A stretch of DNA of 64,000 nt from Pontederia crassipes (taxonomy: Eukaryota; Streptophyta; Magnoliopsida; Commelinales; Pontederiaceae), in assembly GCA_030549335.1 (NCBI GenBank), contig CM060196.1, forward strand, positions 14,709,501-14,773,500. Reading direction: 5' to 3'. Below are positions 25,112 through 36,972 of the stretch, piece after piece. Each line of letters begins with the position of its first letter. The first letter of the stretch is position 1. The translations under genes were made by a program, and so were the position numbers. The notes under the pieces were generated by a model. It had not been told where the DNA came from. It searched no databases and saw only the letters and a list, made by a program, of their open reading frames with translations.

Positions 25112-28100
25112 GTCTTAAATTCGCTTTTCTTGAGTCCATCTGATACATCGGGTCTTGTAATGATTCTAGTCCAATTGCTAGGTTCAGAAAACTACCTAGA
25201 TTGGAGTGATGCTATGTACAATGCGTTACTAGCAAAGAACAAACATATGTTTGTTGATGGATCATATACCGTAGATAAGGTAGATCCACATTTACATTTT
25301 CAGTGGAAAAGATGCAACACCATAGTGATTTCCTAGATTGTGACTTCCACCGCCAAGGGTTTAATCAACAAAATTTCTTATACTCAAACAACTCACAAAG
25401 TCTGGGCTGAATTGAAAGAACGTTTTTAGCAACATAATGCAATGCAAGTATATACTCTTGAGAATGAACTTTGTAGTTTACGACAAGGACAACTTACGAT
25501 TTCTGATTACTTTTCTAAACTAAAAAATTTGTGGGAGGAATTGGGTCTCATGACACCAGAGCTACCAAGTGTTGATCTGAACAACACTTATAGAAGTTAT
25601 CTAGAAGAAAGAAAACTTTATCATTTTTTTATGGGTGTCAATGAAGAGTTTACTCACTTACGATCTCATATTCTGTTGATGTCTCCATTGCCTTCCATAA
25701 GTTAGGCTCATTCACTCTTAGCAGAAGAGGAAAATCGTTCAAGAAAATCAGTTCATATTAGTTCAGATCAGATTGCTCTAGCTGGTAGCAGAGTTCAAAC
25801 AAATTTTGCTAAAACAAGGAAATACTATAATATCATTTGGAATCACTGTAAGAAGTCAGGACACAAGAAGTCACAATGCTTCAAATTGGTTGGTTCTCTT
25901 GATAATTACAAATTTAAAGGTCGTCCAAAAAATTTAGTTAATTCAACTCAAATTCATGAAGTGAACACTTCTGTGGAGGAAGAAATTAAGCCTGAATCTG
26001 TAACAGTGTCTTCTAAAGTCAAGCCTTCTACTCCTTTTACAGAAGAGCAACAGAAATACTTGATGCAATTCTTCAGTAACAGGCAAGGAAAATCTTCTCA
26101 AGATCATTCTATTAATATGGCAGGTATAATTACTTCTAATAGTTGTGCAGATTGGATTATAGACTCTGGTGTCTCTTGTCATATGACAGCTCGTTTGGAT
26201 TGGTTATCAAATGTGAAACCATTACAATCCAGAAATATGATATCCTTGCCAAATGGAAGTATCTCCACAGCTACACATTCTGGAATTCTTAATATCAGGT
26301 CTAAACTAAAACTTTATAATGTTCTTTGTGTTCCCAATTTCAAATTCAATCTTATTTCTGTGGGACAATTAACTAGAGATTTGAACACTAAAGTGGTTTT
26401 TACATCAAAGTCTGTGTCTATACAGGACTCTATGAGTGGAATGGAGAATCTTGGTGATTTCAAGGATGGTTTATACTACCGAAGAAAATTGTGGAGCTTT
26501 TGTAGCAATGGAGAATTTTGATTTAGATAAATGGCATCAGAGGCTTGGTCATTTACCATTTGACAGATTAAAGTTGTTGTCTGTAGTGAAAAATTGTAGT
26601 AAACTTGATTACAACCATTGTACTGTCTGTCCTATGGCTCGTCAAACACATTTTTCATTTCAGTCATTAGAAAACATAACATATAAGTCTTTGTACTTGG
26701 TCCATATTGACACTTGGGGACCATTTAAACTTTCAACATATAATAGTAACAATTTCTTTGTTACAATTATTGATGACTATACTCGATTGACCTGGATCTA
26801 TATGATTCGATATAAATCAGATTGTTATAATGTTCTTACTCATTTCTTAGACTTTGTAGAAAATCAGTTTGCCACCACAGTTAAGATTGTGAGGACTGAT
26901 AATGGGTCAGAGTACCTTAATAACAAGTGTAAAGAATTGTTCAATAAGAAAGGAATTATCCATCAAAGAAGCTGTACTTACACACCTCAACAGAATGGCT
27001 TGGTGGAGAGAAAGCACAAACATATCGTTGAAGTTGCTAGGGCTTTGCATTTTCAGTTTAATCTTCCTTTAAAAATCTGGGGAGATTTAGTTCAAGCAGC
27101 AGTGCATATTATCAATAGACTTCCTTTGAAGATACTTGGAAATGTTTCTCCTTTTGAAATGTTCTTTGATGAAGAACTAGATTTAAATCAACTCAAAGTT
27201 ATAGGATGTCTTTGTTATGCATCCAATAAAATTCCTCTGGATAAGTTTGACAAAAGAGCCAAACCAGGTGTATTTCTAATTTATTTCATGGGTCAAAAAT
27301 GTTATAAAATCCTTGATTTGAAAACTGAAAAGGTTTTGGTTTCCAGGGATGTAAAGTTTGTGGAGAACATTTTTCTGTTTCATTCTAATATGATCAAACA
27401 CCTGTCTCATCTTAGAGGTCAAGTTCCTCATCTTTTCAATCAGTTTCTTGCTCAAAATCATGTTTATGATAATATTCAGGTTTATTGTCCTTAGAATCAA
27501 TGCTCTAATCACAATGATTCATACTTTCATAATGTTTATGATTATGGAGATATCACAATTGGTTTTTAGAATTCCCTTTCAGAAATTAATGATAGTCCAA
27601 ATAATTATGTCCCATCTTCTTCATCTCCTGCTCTTCCTTCACTTGAAAGGGTTCAAAGATCCAAGAGAAACACTAAGACACCATCTTGGCTCAAGGATTA
27701 TGTGGTGACATCTGCCAACATCATTAAAGTGAATCATCCTTTACAAAATGTCATTTATTATCATGCATGTTCCTCTTATCATCAAGCCTTTTCTTTCTAC
27801 TTTGTCAACAGTAGAAGAACCATGGTCTTTTAGCCAAGCAAATAAGGATCCAAGGTGGGTCAATGCTATGAATGATGAGTTGTTGGCCTTGGAAAATAAT
27901 AGGACATGGGGGTTAGTTGAACTTCCTCCTAGAAAGAAACTAGTAGGCTGCAATTGGGTTTTCAAAGTCAAACTCACTTCTAATGGTGAAATTGAGAGGT
28001 TCAAAACTAGTTTGGTTGCCAAAGGGTATAATCAAAAGGAAGGTGTGGATTTTAAAGAAACATTTTCTCCTGAGGCAAAATCAGTAACAATTAGAGTGCT

Positions 28101-29379
28101 CCTTACAATTGTTGCTCAACTTAATTGGGCCCTTTTTCACTGGGATGTTAATAATGCATTCTTAAATGGAGACCTATATGAGGAGGTATACATGCAGATT
28201 CCTGTAGGATATAGGACTGAGGGGGAGACTAAAGGAAAAGTTTGCAAATTATTAAAATCACTATATGATCTTAAGCAAGCATCTCGTCAATGGAACATTA
28301 AACTTACAAACATTCTCCTGAATTCTGGATTCATACAAAGCCATAATGACTATACATTGTTCACAAAATCTCAATGAGCTGAGTTCATAGCACTTTTAAT
28401 ATATGTTGATGACATTCTTGTGGCTAGTAATATCTTGAGCTTAATTGCTTCTACAAAGGACTCCTTACAGCTTTATTTAAAAATGAAAGACTTAAGGGAA
28501 GTGAAATTTTTCCTTGGAATGGAGGTACTTCGATCCTCGTCAGGAATTTTGTTGACCCAAAGAAAATATGCTTTAACTTATTATCATACACAGGTCTGTC
28601 TACTACCAAACTAGCTAGCACACCTATGGAACATAACCTTAAGCTTACTTCTGTTGATTATGATCTTTGCTTTCCTCCTTCTGTAGCTGATAATCTCCTT
28701 AGTTCTCATGTGATTTTTTAGTGACTTACTGGTCGTTTGATCTACTTAACTCAGACTCGTCCAGACATCACCTTTGTTGTCAGGTATCTCAGCCAGTTTA
28801 TGCGTGCTCCCAAGGATTCTCATCTCAAGGCAGCTTTACGAGTTGTTCGTTATCTCAAATTTGCTCCTGGATGATGCCTGTTTTTCTCTTCTACTTCAGA
28901 TACTTCTGTCTCTACTTTTGCTGATGCGGATTGGGCATCCTGCATTCTTACTCGACGATTGGTGTCTGCCTTTTGTATCAAAGTTGGAAGCTCTCTGGTT
29001 TCTTGGAAATCTAAGAAACAAACTATGGTATCTCGTTCCTCTGCTAAATCAGAGTATCGCGCTCTTGCTCTTGCCGTTGCTGAGTTGGTCTGGCTTGATC
29101 GTCTCTTCACTGAATTACAGCTCCCTTTGCGGCATCCATTTGATCTTTCTACTAACAGTACTGCTGCTCTTCAAATGGTAGACAATCCAGTTTTTCATGA
29201 GCGCATGAAGTAGATCAACATCGATTACCATTTCATTCGAGATAAAACTCTCAAACGTCTTATTCGTTTGCATCATATTTCTACCAAAGACCAGCTTGCA
29301 GATCTTCTCACCAAGGTTTTGGGTCGACATGAGCATCATCTTCTCCTTTCCAAGTTGGGACTTTTTGATCTCTTTTAAC
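25112..29379 (+). pseudogene. Copia gag-pol polyprotein, disrupted
   Basis: Frames in order: gag (25130-25900) with in-frame stops near 25334, 25428 and 25703, and a damaged zinc knuckle (HCKKSGHKKSQC); protease with DSGVSCHM in place of the family DSGA/DTGA (near 26160); GAG-pre-integrase (WHQRLGHLPF, near 26530); integrase core (HIDTWGPF, DDYTRLTW, TDNGSEY, QQNGLVERKH; 26700-27050); RT (WVFKVK, DVNNAFLNGDL near 28140, a stop at 28375, then YVDDILVAS near 28410); and RNase H with KSEYRALA and NPVFHERMK (28740-29380) spread over shifted frames. Several stops and frameshifts mean no full polyprotein is possible. Confidence 0.92.
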
Positions 29380-29385
29380 CCCCAA

Positions 29386-29397
29386 CTTGAGGGGGAG
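29386..29397 (+). other. Polypurine tract of the copia element
   Basis: CTTGAGGGGGAG lies immediately before the right LTR, in the canonical position for plus-strand priming. Confidence 0.85.
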
Positions 29398-29664
29398 TGT
29401 TATCATATATGAAGTTATCAGTGTTATCAAGTGTTATCAGTTTATATTTATAGTTATCAGTTACATTCTTTTTTATATTATATAACGGTATCAACGATTA
29501 TTACTGTAACGTAATGTAGTATTTTTTTGAACATTATAAAACCTTTGTAAGAGTTGAATTGTTGATTGCTTGCTTTTTAATAGAATAGAATGACAGCTTT
29601 GCTCCTAAGTTTTGCTTCTCCATGCATCCTCTATTTCTGCATTTTTATCCTTTGATTCTTATCA
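29398..29664 (+). repeat. Copia right (3') LTR, 267 bp
   Basis: It begins TGTTATCATATATGAAG and ends TTGATTCTTATCA. It contains several GTTATCA units near its start and represents the LTR without the TRIM-like insert. Confidence 0.9.
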
Positions 29665-30250
29665 CTTTCTCAGAGTCCTCCATCTTAGATCGGACGACTT
29701 TAGAATAGTTGGCTAATATATGATTTATTTCTATTTAAGAGAATAAAAAGAGGGAGTCATAGTATCGCTTCTTTAAATGGAGCGCATAATCACGTCTATT
29801 GACGATTTTGATTTGCACCTTACAAAGAAATTCATTTATTGACACACATAATAAAGTGACAGATTTGACATTACGGGGCTGGTTGAACTTGTGCTCTTAA
29901 GTTCTTCTCGTTGAACAAAATAATTATATACGAGGACTTCTGTTAAGATATAAATTAATGCTAAATATGAATTCTTCCAATAAGATTAAGTTGACTAACT
30001 TATCACTCCGAAACTAATAATAAGATGAATTATGCTACCCAAAACCATACATAGGATGACAAACACAAATAATACATGCACGTTGCAATAATTCACTTTT
30101 AAAAAAATGAGAGAGGAGAGAGAGAGAGAGGAACAAGTGACATCTCTCAGCCAACAGTTGTCCTCAAATGAAGTTTTAGACTGAACACGTATATACCTTA
30201 TTTCCGACTTCTATTTTATTTGAACGTGTTCCATGCTCGTATTAAACAAT
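29665..30250. other. AT-rich intergenic DNA
   Basis: No gene is seen. A GA-rich microsatellite lies near 30109-30131. Confidence 0.5.
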
Positions 30251-30256
30251 ATGCCA

Positions 30257-30258
30257 AT

Positions 30259-30297
<39 letters not shown>
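30257..30297. repeat. (TTA)n microsatellite, left of SINE copy 2
   Basis: About 13 uninterrupted ATT units. Confidence 0.95.
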
Positions 30298-30299
<2 letters not shown>

Positions 30300-30305
30300 A
30301 CAATA

Positions 30306-30418
30306 TATTCGTTGATCCATGTTCATAAGATTCGACATGATTTTATGTTGGCTGTCGGGGCCTAACACAACCCTCCTCCTTTATCCGGGCTTGGGACCGG
30401 CTATAAAATATAGGCAGA
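30306..30418 (-). mobile_element. SINE copy 2 (3'-truncated)
   Basis: Read on the minus strand it matches SINE copy 1 from CTCTGCCTATATTTTATAGCC to GATCAACGAATAT, then stops, lacking the ACCCCACCTAGTGGG tail. Both sides are ATT microsatellites, so the target duplication cannot be judged. Confidence 0.78.

Positions 30419-30485
<67 letters not shown>
30419..30485. repeat. (TTA)n microsatellite, right of SINE copy 2
   Basis: About 22 uninterrupted ATT units. Confidence 0.95.
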
Positions 30486-30487
<2 letters not shown>

Positions 30488-30568
30488 AACTATGCAACTA
30501 AGGAGGCCTGCCAAGTGATCTCCAGATATATACCTCGTTTCTAGTTAGACCACTTTCTAAAATAAGTA

Positions 30569-30571
<3 letters not shown>

Positions 30572-30613
<42 letters not shown>
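30572..30613. repeat. (AT)n microsatellite
   Basis: About 20 AT units in a row. Confidence 0.95.
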
Positions 30614-30617
<4 letters not shown>

Positions 30618-31458
30618 CTCAACTTGGGAACTAATTAAGTCGAAAAAAATAATCGACAGGTTTTTGTATAGAGACACTTTTAAATCATCGATTCATTCGA
30701 CGATTCAAATCTCATTCAGATATATCGCAGCCATCTGAATTGAGTGGGATCGATGACTCAATCCGATCCAGATAAAAAATTTGGAAGCAGTCAAATTATA
30801 ATAAATAAATACTAAAATCTAAATAGTCAATAAAAAATAATAAATTAATATTTTATACAATAATGATATTAAAATGAAAAAAAAATATTTCATTTGAAAG
30901 GGCAAGGATATAATAAACAACTATTAGTATTAAAATAATCAATAAATATATATAAAGGGGATTATGAGTTTATGACATACCTATTGGACGTTACAAGGAG
31001 TGGAAGTTGTACACAACAAATAAAGAAATAAACAATAAGGAATGTGTAAGAAACTAACAATACTATTTTTTTTTCTACAAGGGCAATTAACTAATTATAT
31101 TAACAAAAAAAATCTTCATTATTTAATATGCCAAAGTCCCTCATTGAGGCTTAGCTTTGAGGTATATATTACATAATGAAATACGACAACCGAGTATTAC
31201 ATAATTTGAATATATAGTTGTGCAATTATATTTTGTGGCTACATATATATGTATGTATAAGTTGACGGATTGTGCATGATTGTTTTGGGTGACATAATCT
31301 TAACAACATAATTAATGATCAATGGAGTTTAGTTTATTTATAATTAGGAGAGCTATCTAGAATAAGCCACTCAAAATATGTTGAAATTTTAGAATGAGAG
31401 CACATCAACTTTTAAGTAACTTATGTATTCTATTTTTAAATTACAAATTATATAATGG
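30614..31458. other. AT-rich intergenic DNA
   Basis: No gene or repeat was recognised. Confidence 0.5.
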
Positions 31459-31524
31459 ATAAAATGGGGGAACTTACCTCCCATTTTATTGCCCCCGTCC
31501 GATCTCGATCGGGGATCGGACGGG
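31459..31524. repeat. Two adjacent perfect hairpins
   Basis: The first is ATAAAATGGG (31459-31468) paired with CCCATTTTAT (31480-31489). The second is CCCGTCCGATC (31494-31504) paired with GATCGGACGGG (31514-31524). Both have perfect 10-11 bp stems and loops of about 10 bases, and they lie 4 bases apart. Confidence 0.85.
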
Positions 31525-32130
31525 CGCCGTTTTACACATGGAAAATCAGCGTGAAATCGCGTGAACCGGAGGATGTTCAACTGAACCGGCGGGTGCGTGA
31601 ACCGGTCATCTTCGGCCGATAATAAAAAGGGTCGGCAGTAAAAATTTCGCCTCTTTCTCCCTCATTTTCTCTCTCCCTCTTTCTCCCCTCCTCGCGCGAC
31701 GACGATCGGCACGGCGTCCGGCGACTTCGACGACGACGTCCGCCAACTTCGACGACGACATCCGCGCGACCACGACCGGCCGCGACACGATCCGCGTCGA
31801 AAGGGCACCGCCGACCAGATCCGCGCGACGAGACGACGACAACGACGAGGAGGTACTTTCCGACCAGATCCGCCGCCGCCCTTCGTCCTCCGCCGCCGAC
31901 CACCGCGCGAGCACCGCCGCCGCTGAATGCCGCCGCCGCCCTTCGTCCTCCGCCGCCGACCACCGCGCGACGACATCCGACGCTTCGAATCTCCGATCGA
32001 CACCACCTCGTTCAATGGAACCAGTCGGCGGCGGTCTCCTTCGACCAGATCTGGTCGGTGGTGGCCCCGTTCGACCAGATCCGACCAGATCTGGTCGGCG
32101 GTGGCCTCGCTCGACCAGATTCGGCCGCCC

Positions 32131-32256
32131 TGCTGCGCTCGCACGTCCCCGCCCGCACGCCGCCGGCCCCCTTGCTGCGCTCGCACGACCCCGCCCGCAC
32201 GCCGCCGGCCCCCTTGCTGCGCTCGCACGACCCCGCCCGCATGCCGTTGGCCGCCC
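32131..32256. repeat. 42-bp tandem repeat, three copies
   Basis: TGCTGCGCTCGCACG(A/T)CCCC... starts at 32131, 32173 and 32215. The first two units are almost identical and the third diverges at its end. The period is a multiple of three, so any open frame through it repeats a 14-residue unit. Confidence 0.9.
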
Positions 32257-32704
32257 GCCCGCACGTCATGCCGATCTCGCAAGTCGCCGCCCGCCCTACC
32301 GCTCCGTCCCGTCGAGGACCGCGCCGCCGCCCGCTCGCCGAGCTCCTGGCCGCCGACAGATCCACAGACCGTTCGATGCCCTAATTTTTGTCAAATTTGT
32401 GTAATCATAAGTATCAATTGCAATTTGTAATTGTAATGTTGTAATTGTTAATTTTGAGTTGTAATGAAGGATGTTTGTGTTGCAATCTAGAGTGGATTGA
32501 TGTTTGTGTTGCAGTCTAGAGTGGAGAGAATGAAAAAGTGGGATGATGTTTCAAAAGTCATTGATTTTTGTGGCATCGACCGCTTTTTCTGTTGAGATTG
32601 AATTGTAAAACGATATTGTATTGGAGAAGCTCATTCACGATAAAATTTCAACTTTCATACCGCATTTCCCAATTTCATTTCTAATGCACAATTAACATCT
32701 CAAT

Positions 32705-32802
32705 TTCACTAACATTATTCATTCACAATTCACAACAAAATTCATCGAAATACAATGAAACATTCTTCATTCACAATTCACAACAAAATTCATTGGAATA
32801 CA
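32705..32802. repeat. Tandem duplication of about 50 bp
   Basis: The block CATTCACAATTCACAACAAA followed by ATTCAT and GGAATACAA or CGAAATACAA occurs twice in a row, in the AT-rich middle of the inverted repeat. Confidence 0.85.
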
Positions 32803-33328
32803 AATATATATCAATTGCAGACGAAATCATCGCACGAAATCATCGGTGTGCGACGTCGAGATCAGTCAGCGACCGTGCGACGAAGGGCGGCGGCGGCGGT
32901 GCGTGCGACGAAGGGCGGCGGCGTGCGAGCGAGGAGGGCATCTTCGTGCGAGCGGGGAGGGCGGCGGCGTGCGGATCTGTCGGCAAAGACATGTTGGCCC
33001 GAGATTAAAATCGGCAAAGGAACATACACCAAAGAAGAGCGGATCTGTCGGAGAGTACCTCGTGGTCATCGTCGCCGTGGATCTGGTCGGCCGACGATCG
33101 AAGAAGAGCGGATTTGGTCGTCGTGGTAGCGGATCTGTCATGGTGGCGCGGATCTGGTCGTGGTGGCGCGTGATGGCGCGGATCTGGTCGGCGGCGGTGG
33201 TCGCCGGCGTGGTGGTGGCACGTGGTTGAGCGAATCGTGTCGCTTCGGCGGTGGTCGCCGGACGTCGTCGTCGTCGCGCGAGGAGGGGAGAAAGAGGGAG
33301 AGAGAAAATGAGGGGAGAAAGGGCGAAC

Positions 33329-36300
33329 AAGTGTTACATGGTGTTTCACCTAAAGGGTGTTACACTTCCTCGGTTGTCATTATATATCTACAGTCTAGAT
33401 AATCCTACAATTTCTCTCTCTTCTCTCTTGATCGTGTGTTGCCCGACTGCCTCCTCCCGTCCGATCGCCGTCGCAGGTACATTGCAACCTCATTTCCTCC
33501 CTTGCGATTGCCGCCCAAGATGAGCGCCGATCCTAATCGCCACACTCTACAATAATGTGATGTATTGATCTTGACCTCAACTCGGACCTCGATGTCCCCA
33601 TCCTCTTGATTGCTGGCAAGCAGCCGAGATTGCGGTGATGGAGGCGGGCACACGCAAGGATCGGGGGTTGCCGACACTCAACGTGGTTGAGGACGATGGA
33701 GGGTGTCGGCGTTCCAGGGGGGTGATTAGGGTGTTGATGCTCGCAGGGATTAAGGGCAGTCGCTCGTAGGAGGTCAAGGATGAGCGCGACGGTGGTGTGC
33801 ATTATTACTAAGATGTGCATGTCTTTGATGACGTAGATGCGCTCTTCTCCTCTAATGGTAGATGATTTGAAGTTGACTTTGAGATGGTGGTTGAACTTTT
33901 TTAAACCGAGCTCCTCCTTCGTACTTGTCTATCAATGATATATTTATTTGTCTCCCTAATTCTTCATTGTGTCTGTCATATTTTCTAGTTATAATTCTTT
34001 CTTGAATTTTATCTTCTTGGATAAGAAACATGGAGGTGGCGTGAAAATATGATAATTGTAGAGGCACAATGTTATCCCTCATTGTGTATGTAATTTGAGA
34101 AGTTACTTTTCTTTCAACTTCTATATTATCGAAGTTGAGCTTATAGTTTGATGATTGTGGCGAAGAAGAAATATTTTTATGTTCAATTTTCAATTGTTAA
34201 TTTTAAAATATTAATTAAATAAAGTTTAAATTTTAAAATACTATTATTTTAAATTTAAAAGATAGACGTGTGTGTCTATCTTTTTGTTGATTTTAAAAGA
34301 TAAAATTTAAATCTAATTAAATAAAATTAGATTTAAAATAAATGAATTCATAAAATACTGTCAAAAAATAATGCAATAATGTGTGGTCTTCTTATGCATC
34401 ATCTAATGGTCGAATAAAGATTTTAATCTACTATCATTTGAGTAATTTATTTTGACTATAATATACAAGGCCTCCAAAAATCTTTTGTGACTCAACTAGC
34501 ATCTTTGTCCAACCTTTAACTGAATTCTTGTGGCATATTGTGCTTACTTTTTTTGCATTTTGATTTTTGAGATGCTGATGAGAAAATGACTTTTCTTCCC
34601 ATTTCTTTTGTGTGTCGTTGACGGAAAACAAGAAAACTTAAAACTTCGATGTATAGCCTGCACAAGGGCATATTTCACCATGATGACCAAGCTTATGAAC
34701 ATTGAAGTATATACTTAGCAACAAAAGCGAATGATGAAATTTATTAATTTGTTGCGTTTGATAAGTAGAATCATAGTTCTTTCGAATTTTTATGAATTGA
34801 CAAATTAATTTCGAATTTTGGATGAAATTAAATATAACGCTGAAATTTGAAAAGATGATGTGATAGATTAGTTTTAATGAATGTATGAATGAAATATAAA
34901 AATTATAGTTATAAAATATAATTTTATTAATTAATAAATATTGAGTATGAACTGAATTATTATATTGAAAATTACTACTGAAAAAAAAAAGAATATGGAG
35001 CCGGACTACATTTAATTAGGGTTTATTTTGAAGGGCAAAATCGCTTTTAATTAAAATGACACAAACACTATTTGGATCAAAACAAAAATGATCAGAATAC
35101 TTTTGGAACATTTGCTATATGGCCCAAAAAGGCTTAATGCGACCAAAGTGCAAATTATTAATTATAATAACCGCTTTCAACCATCTTAGTTGTCCAAAAA
35201 ATACATTATGGTACTGCATATCACTATTGCAGAAGATAATAAGTCCATGGATCTACTCTTTGTTAAAAATATAAAATTAACGGTGTTATTCTTTCTAATG
35301 ACTTTAATTTTTTTTAAAAAAAATTATCAACATATTAAATTTAATATAATATCAAGAGACTTCAAACTTCGTTAAATTCTTATTAAAAAAATATTTTCAT
35401 CTTTTAATTATTATTCATGTTGTGGGCTGGGTTAAATTAAAATTATCATTAACTGACATGTGAAAATAAATGTTAAAAATATAAAATCAATAGTGTTGTA
35501 CGAATTAAGCTTTTATAAAGATTGATCCGCACATCAAGTTTAATATTCTTCTAAAAATTCTTTCGTAATAAGTCCATTGACATTTTGCTTAATGTAGTAT
35601 GGGGAGAATATAAAGCTCCATGTACTCTTTTTGTCCTCCATATATCACAGATTGAGTTAATAAGAAGGGGAGAAATCCATATATCCCTAAATAATGTCAA
35701 ATTATGGTACCTCATTAATTGGATTCGGACATCAGTGGCCATCCGACAAAGATGCACCTGCTGTTGGTTAAATATCAATATCCGAAATCAAATTATGTTG
35801 ACATATTATTTTGTTTCCTGTCATGCGTCAACTTTTTTGTTTCCTGCAAAAAAATTGAACTTTGCATTAATTTGACTTCCGAGGCCATGAATGCATGCAC
35901 GCTTCATTCACCGCGAGAGGCCTCAATTAAGATATTAAATTGTTGACAGCTGCCTTCCTTCCTTCCTACCCCTTTGCAGATTGACACCACAAATAGTTTT
36001 TTTAAAAAAAAAAAACATTTGAAAAGATAATTTAAGGTTATGACAGCTACCAGAAAAAAAAAAGATTTTTCCCCTCTAAAACATGTCGTCTGTAATTAAC
36101 ATGCTTTATCTCTTGGCAAGATCTTGTGTCTGTATGCATCACTTATCAGCCTTGTGCACTGTTCGTAAAGCATTTTGTTAATTATTCTCAGTTCAATTAT
36201 TTTGAACTTAAAAAGTTCAATATAAACTTAATTGTTCGGAGTCTTCGGACTAGTTATATATACATCCGGACAGTTTAATAATTCTTAAAAAATAAGCATT

Positions 36301-36640
36301 CTCTTAACTAAGTTTAGTTAATAATATGAGTGTTCTAAGATCGATGAAAATAATTAGTAATCTTTAAACTTACCAACTTAGTAAGAGGAATACTGATTTA
36401 TTCGTTATGCCATCAAGTGCTAATTAACTAGTGGCTCCTAATATTACGGACTCTGAGTGGATATAAGAGAACTAAGATGAACTTGTTGAAGGATTCTATC
36501 TCGTGCAACTAGATAATTAATTATTGTATATTGACTGTATTTGTCTATGCTAACTTAGCTCTCATCAAAATCAAATGATACCAATGGGAGCTGAGGTGAA
36601 GTGGATAGCAGTTCTTCATCGTTTAAGTAAAAGTTTCGAA
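33329..36640. other. Intergenic DNA, no gene recognised
   Basis: A moderately GC-rich stretch (33420-33850) has short open frames on both strands, none resembling a known protein. From about 33900 on the DNA is AT-rich with homopolymer runs. Confidence 0.45.
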
Positions 36641-36812
36641 CATTTGTGAATGTAAAAAATTTTTATTGGGAGTCTCACCTATCATATAGTCAGACATGTC
36701 CTCCGGGACGACATCAAAATAATCGGACTCGATGGTGAATCGAAAATCTAACTTGTGATCAGTGTTAACGTCAACTGGGTTGAATGATCGGCACCGCTTT
36801 CCGAACACTGGA
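36589..36812. other. Unresolved segment with a tRNA-like box and a short frame
   Basis: GTGGATAGCAGTTC followed by AAGTTTCGAACATT loosely resembles RNA polymerase III A and B boxes, as in a tRNA-derived SINE. The adjoining minus-strand frame (36808-36623) is open for 61 codons and starts near a splice-acceptor-like site, but its sequence matches no family I recognise. Both readings are weak. Confidence 0.2.
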
Positions 36813-36939
36813 ATGATAACAAAAAAATAAAAAAAATAACATCAAATGATTCAGCCTATACAGTGCCATGCACTCCTCAACCTCATATTTATTCAACAAA
36901 TCAACATCTCTTACTTTTTTTTAGTGTAATAATTCAATA

Positions 36940-36972
36940 TGAGAGAGAGAGGGGGGGAGGGGGAGAGAGAGA
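36940..36972. repeat. GA/G-rich low-complexity tract
   Basis: A run of GAGAGAGAG, then G-rich text, then GAGAGAGA. Confidence 0.9.

Larger units (their letters stand above)
24374..29664 (+). mobile_element. Ty1/copia LTR retrotransposon, inactive
   Basis: The element is about 5.3 kb, with short LTRs starting TGTTATCATATATGAAG and ending GATTCTTATCA. A PBS directly follows the left LTR (24871-24882) and a purine tract, CTTGAGGGGGAG, abuts the right LTR. The order gag, protease, integrase, RT, RNase H defines Ty1/copia. The flanks are CTTCT on the left and CTTTCT on the right, an imperfect target duplication at best. The left LTR is 230 bp longer because of an internal insert. Confidence 0.93.
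31648..33328. repeat. GC-rich long inverted repeat, unknown class
   Basis: The left arm from 31648 (CTCTTTCTCCCTCATTTTC then CTCCTCGCGCGACGACG) recurs as the reverse complement ending at 33328. The outer 60 bp are nearly identical. Inner parts (to about 31870 and 33030) share GACCAGATCCGC units and a splice-donor-like GAGGTACT(T/C)TCC. The interior is GC-rich at its edges and AT-rich in the middle (32390-32830). No transposase is seen. It could be a long-TIR (Mutator-type) non-autonomous element or two inverted copies of a gene 5' end. No target duplication was found. Confidence 0.55.

Noticed and set aside
30319-30501. Frame ending in a poly-Tyr run
   Set aside because: It is the translation of the (TTA)n microsatellite plus the SINE fragment.
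31577-33330. Several 100-200 codon frames on both strands
   Set aside because: They overlap each other on opposite strands in a GC-rich inverted repeat and read as Arg/Ala/Pro low complexity. Stop codons are rare there because of base composition.
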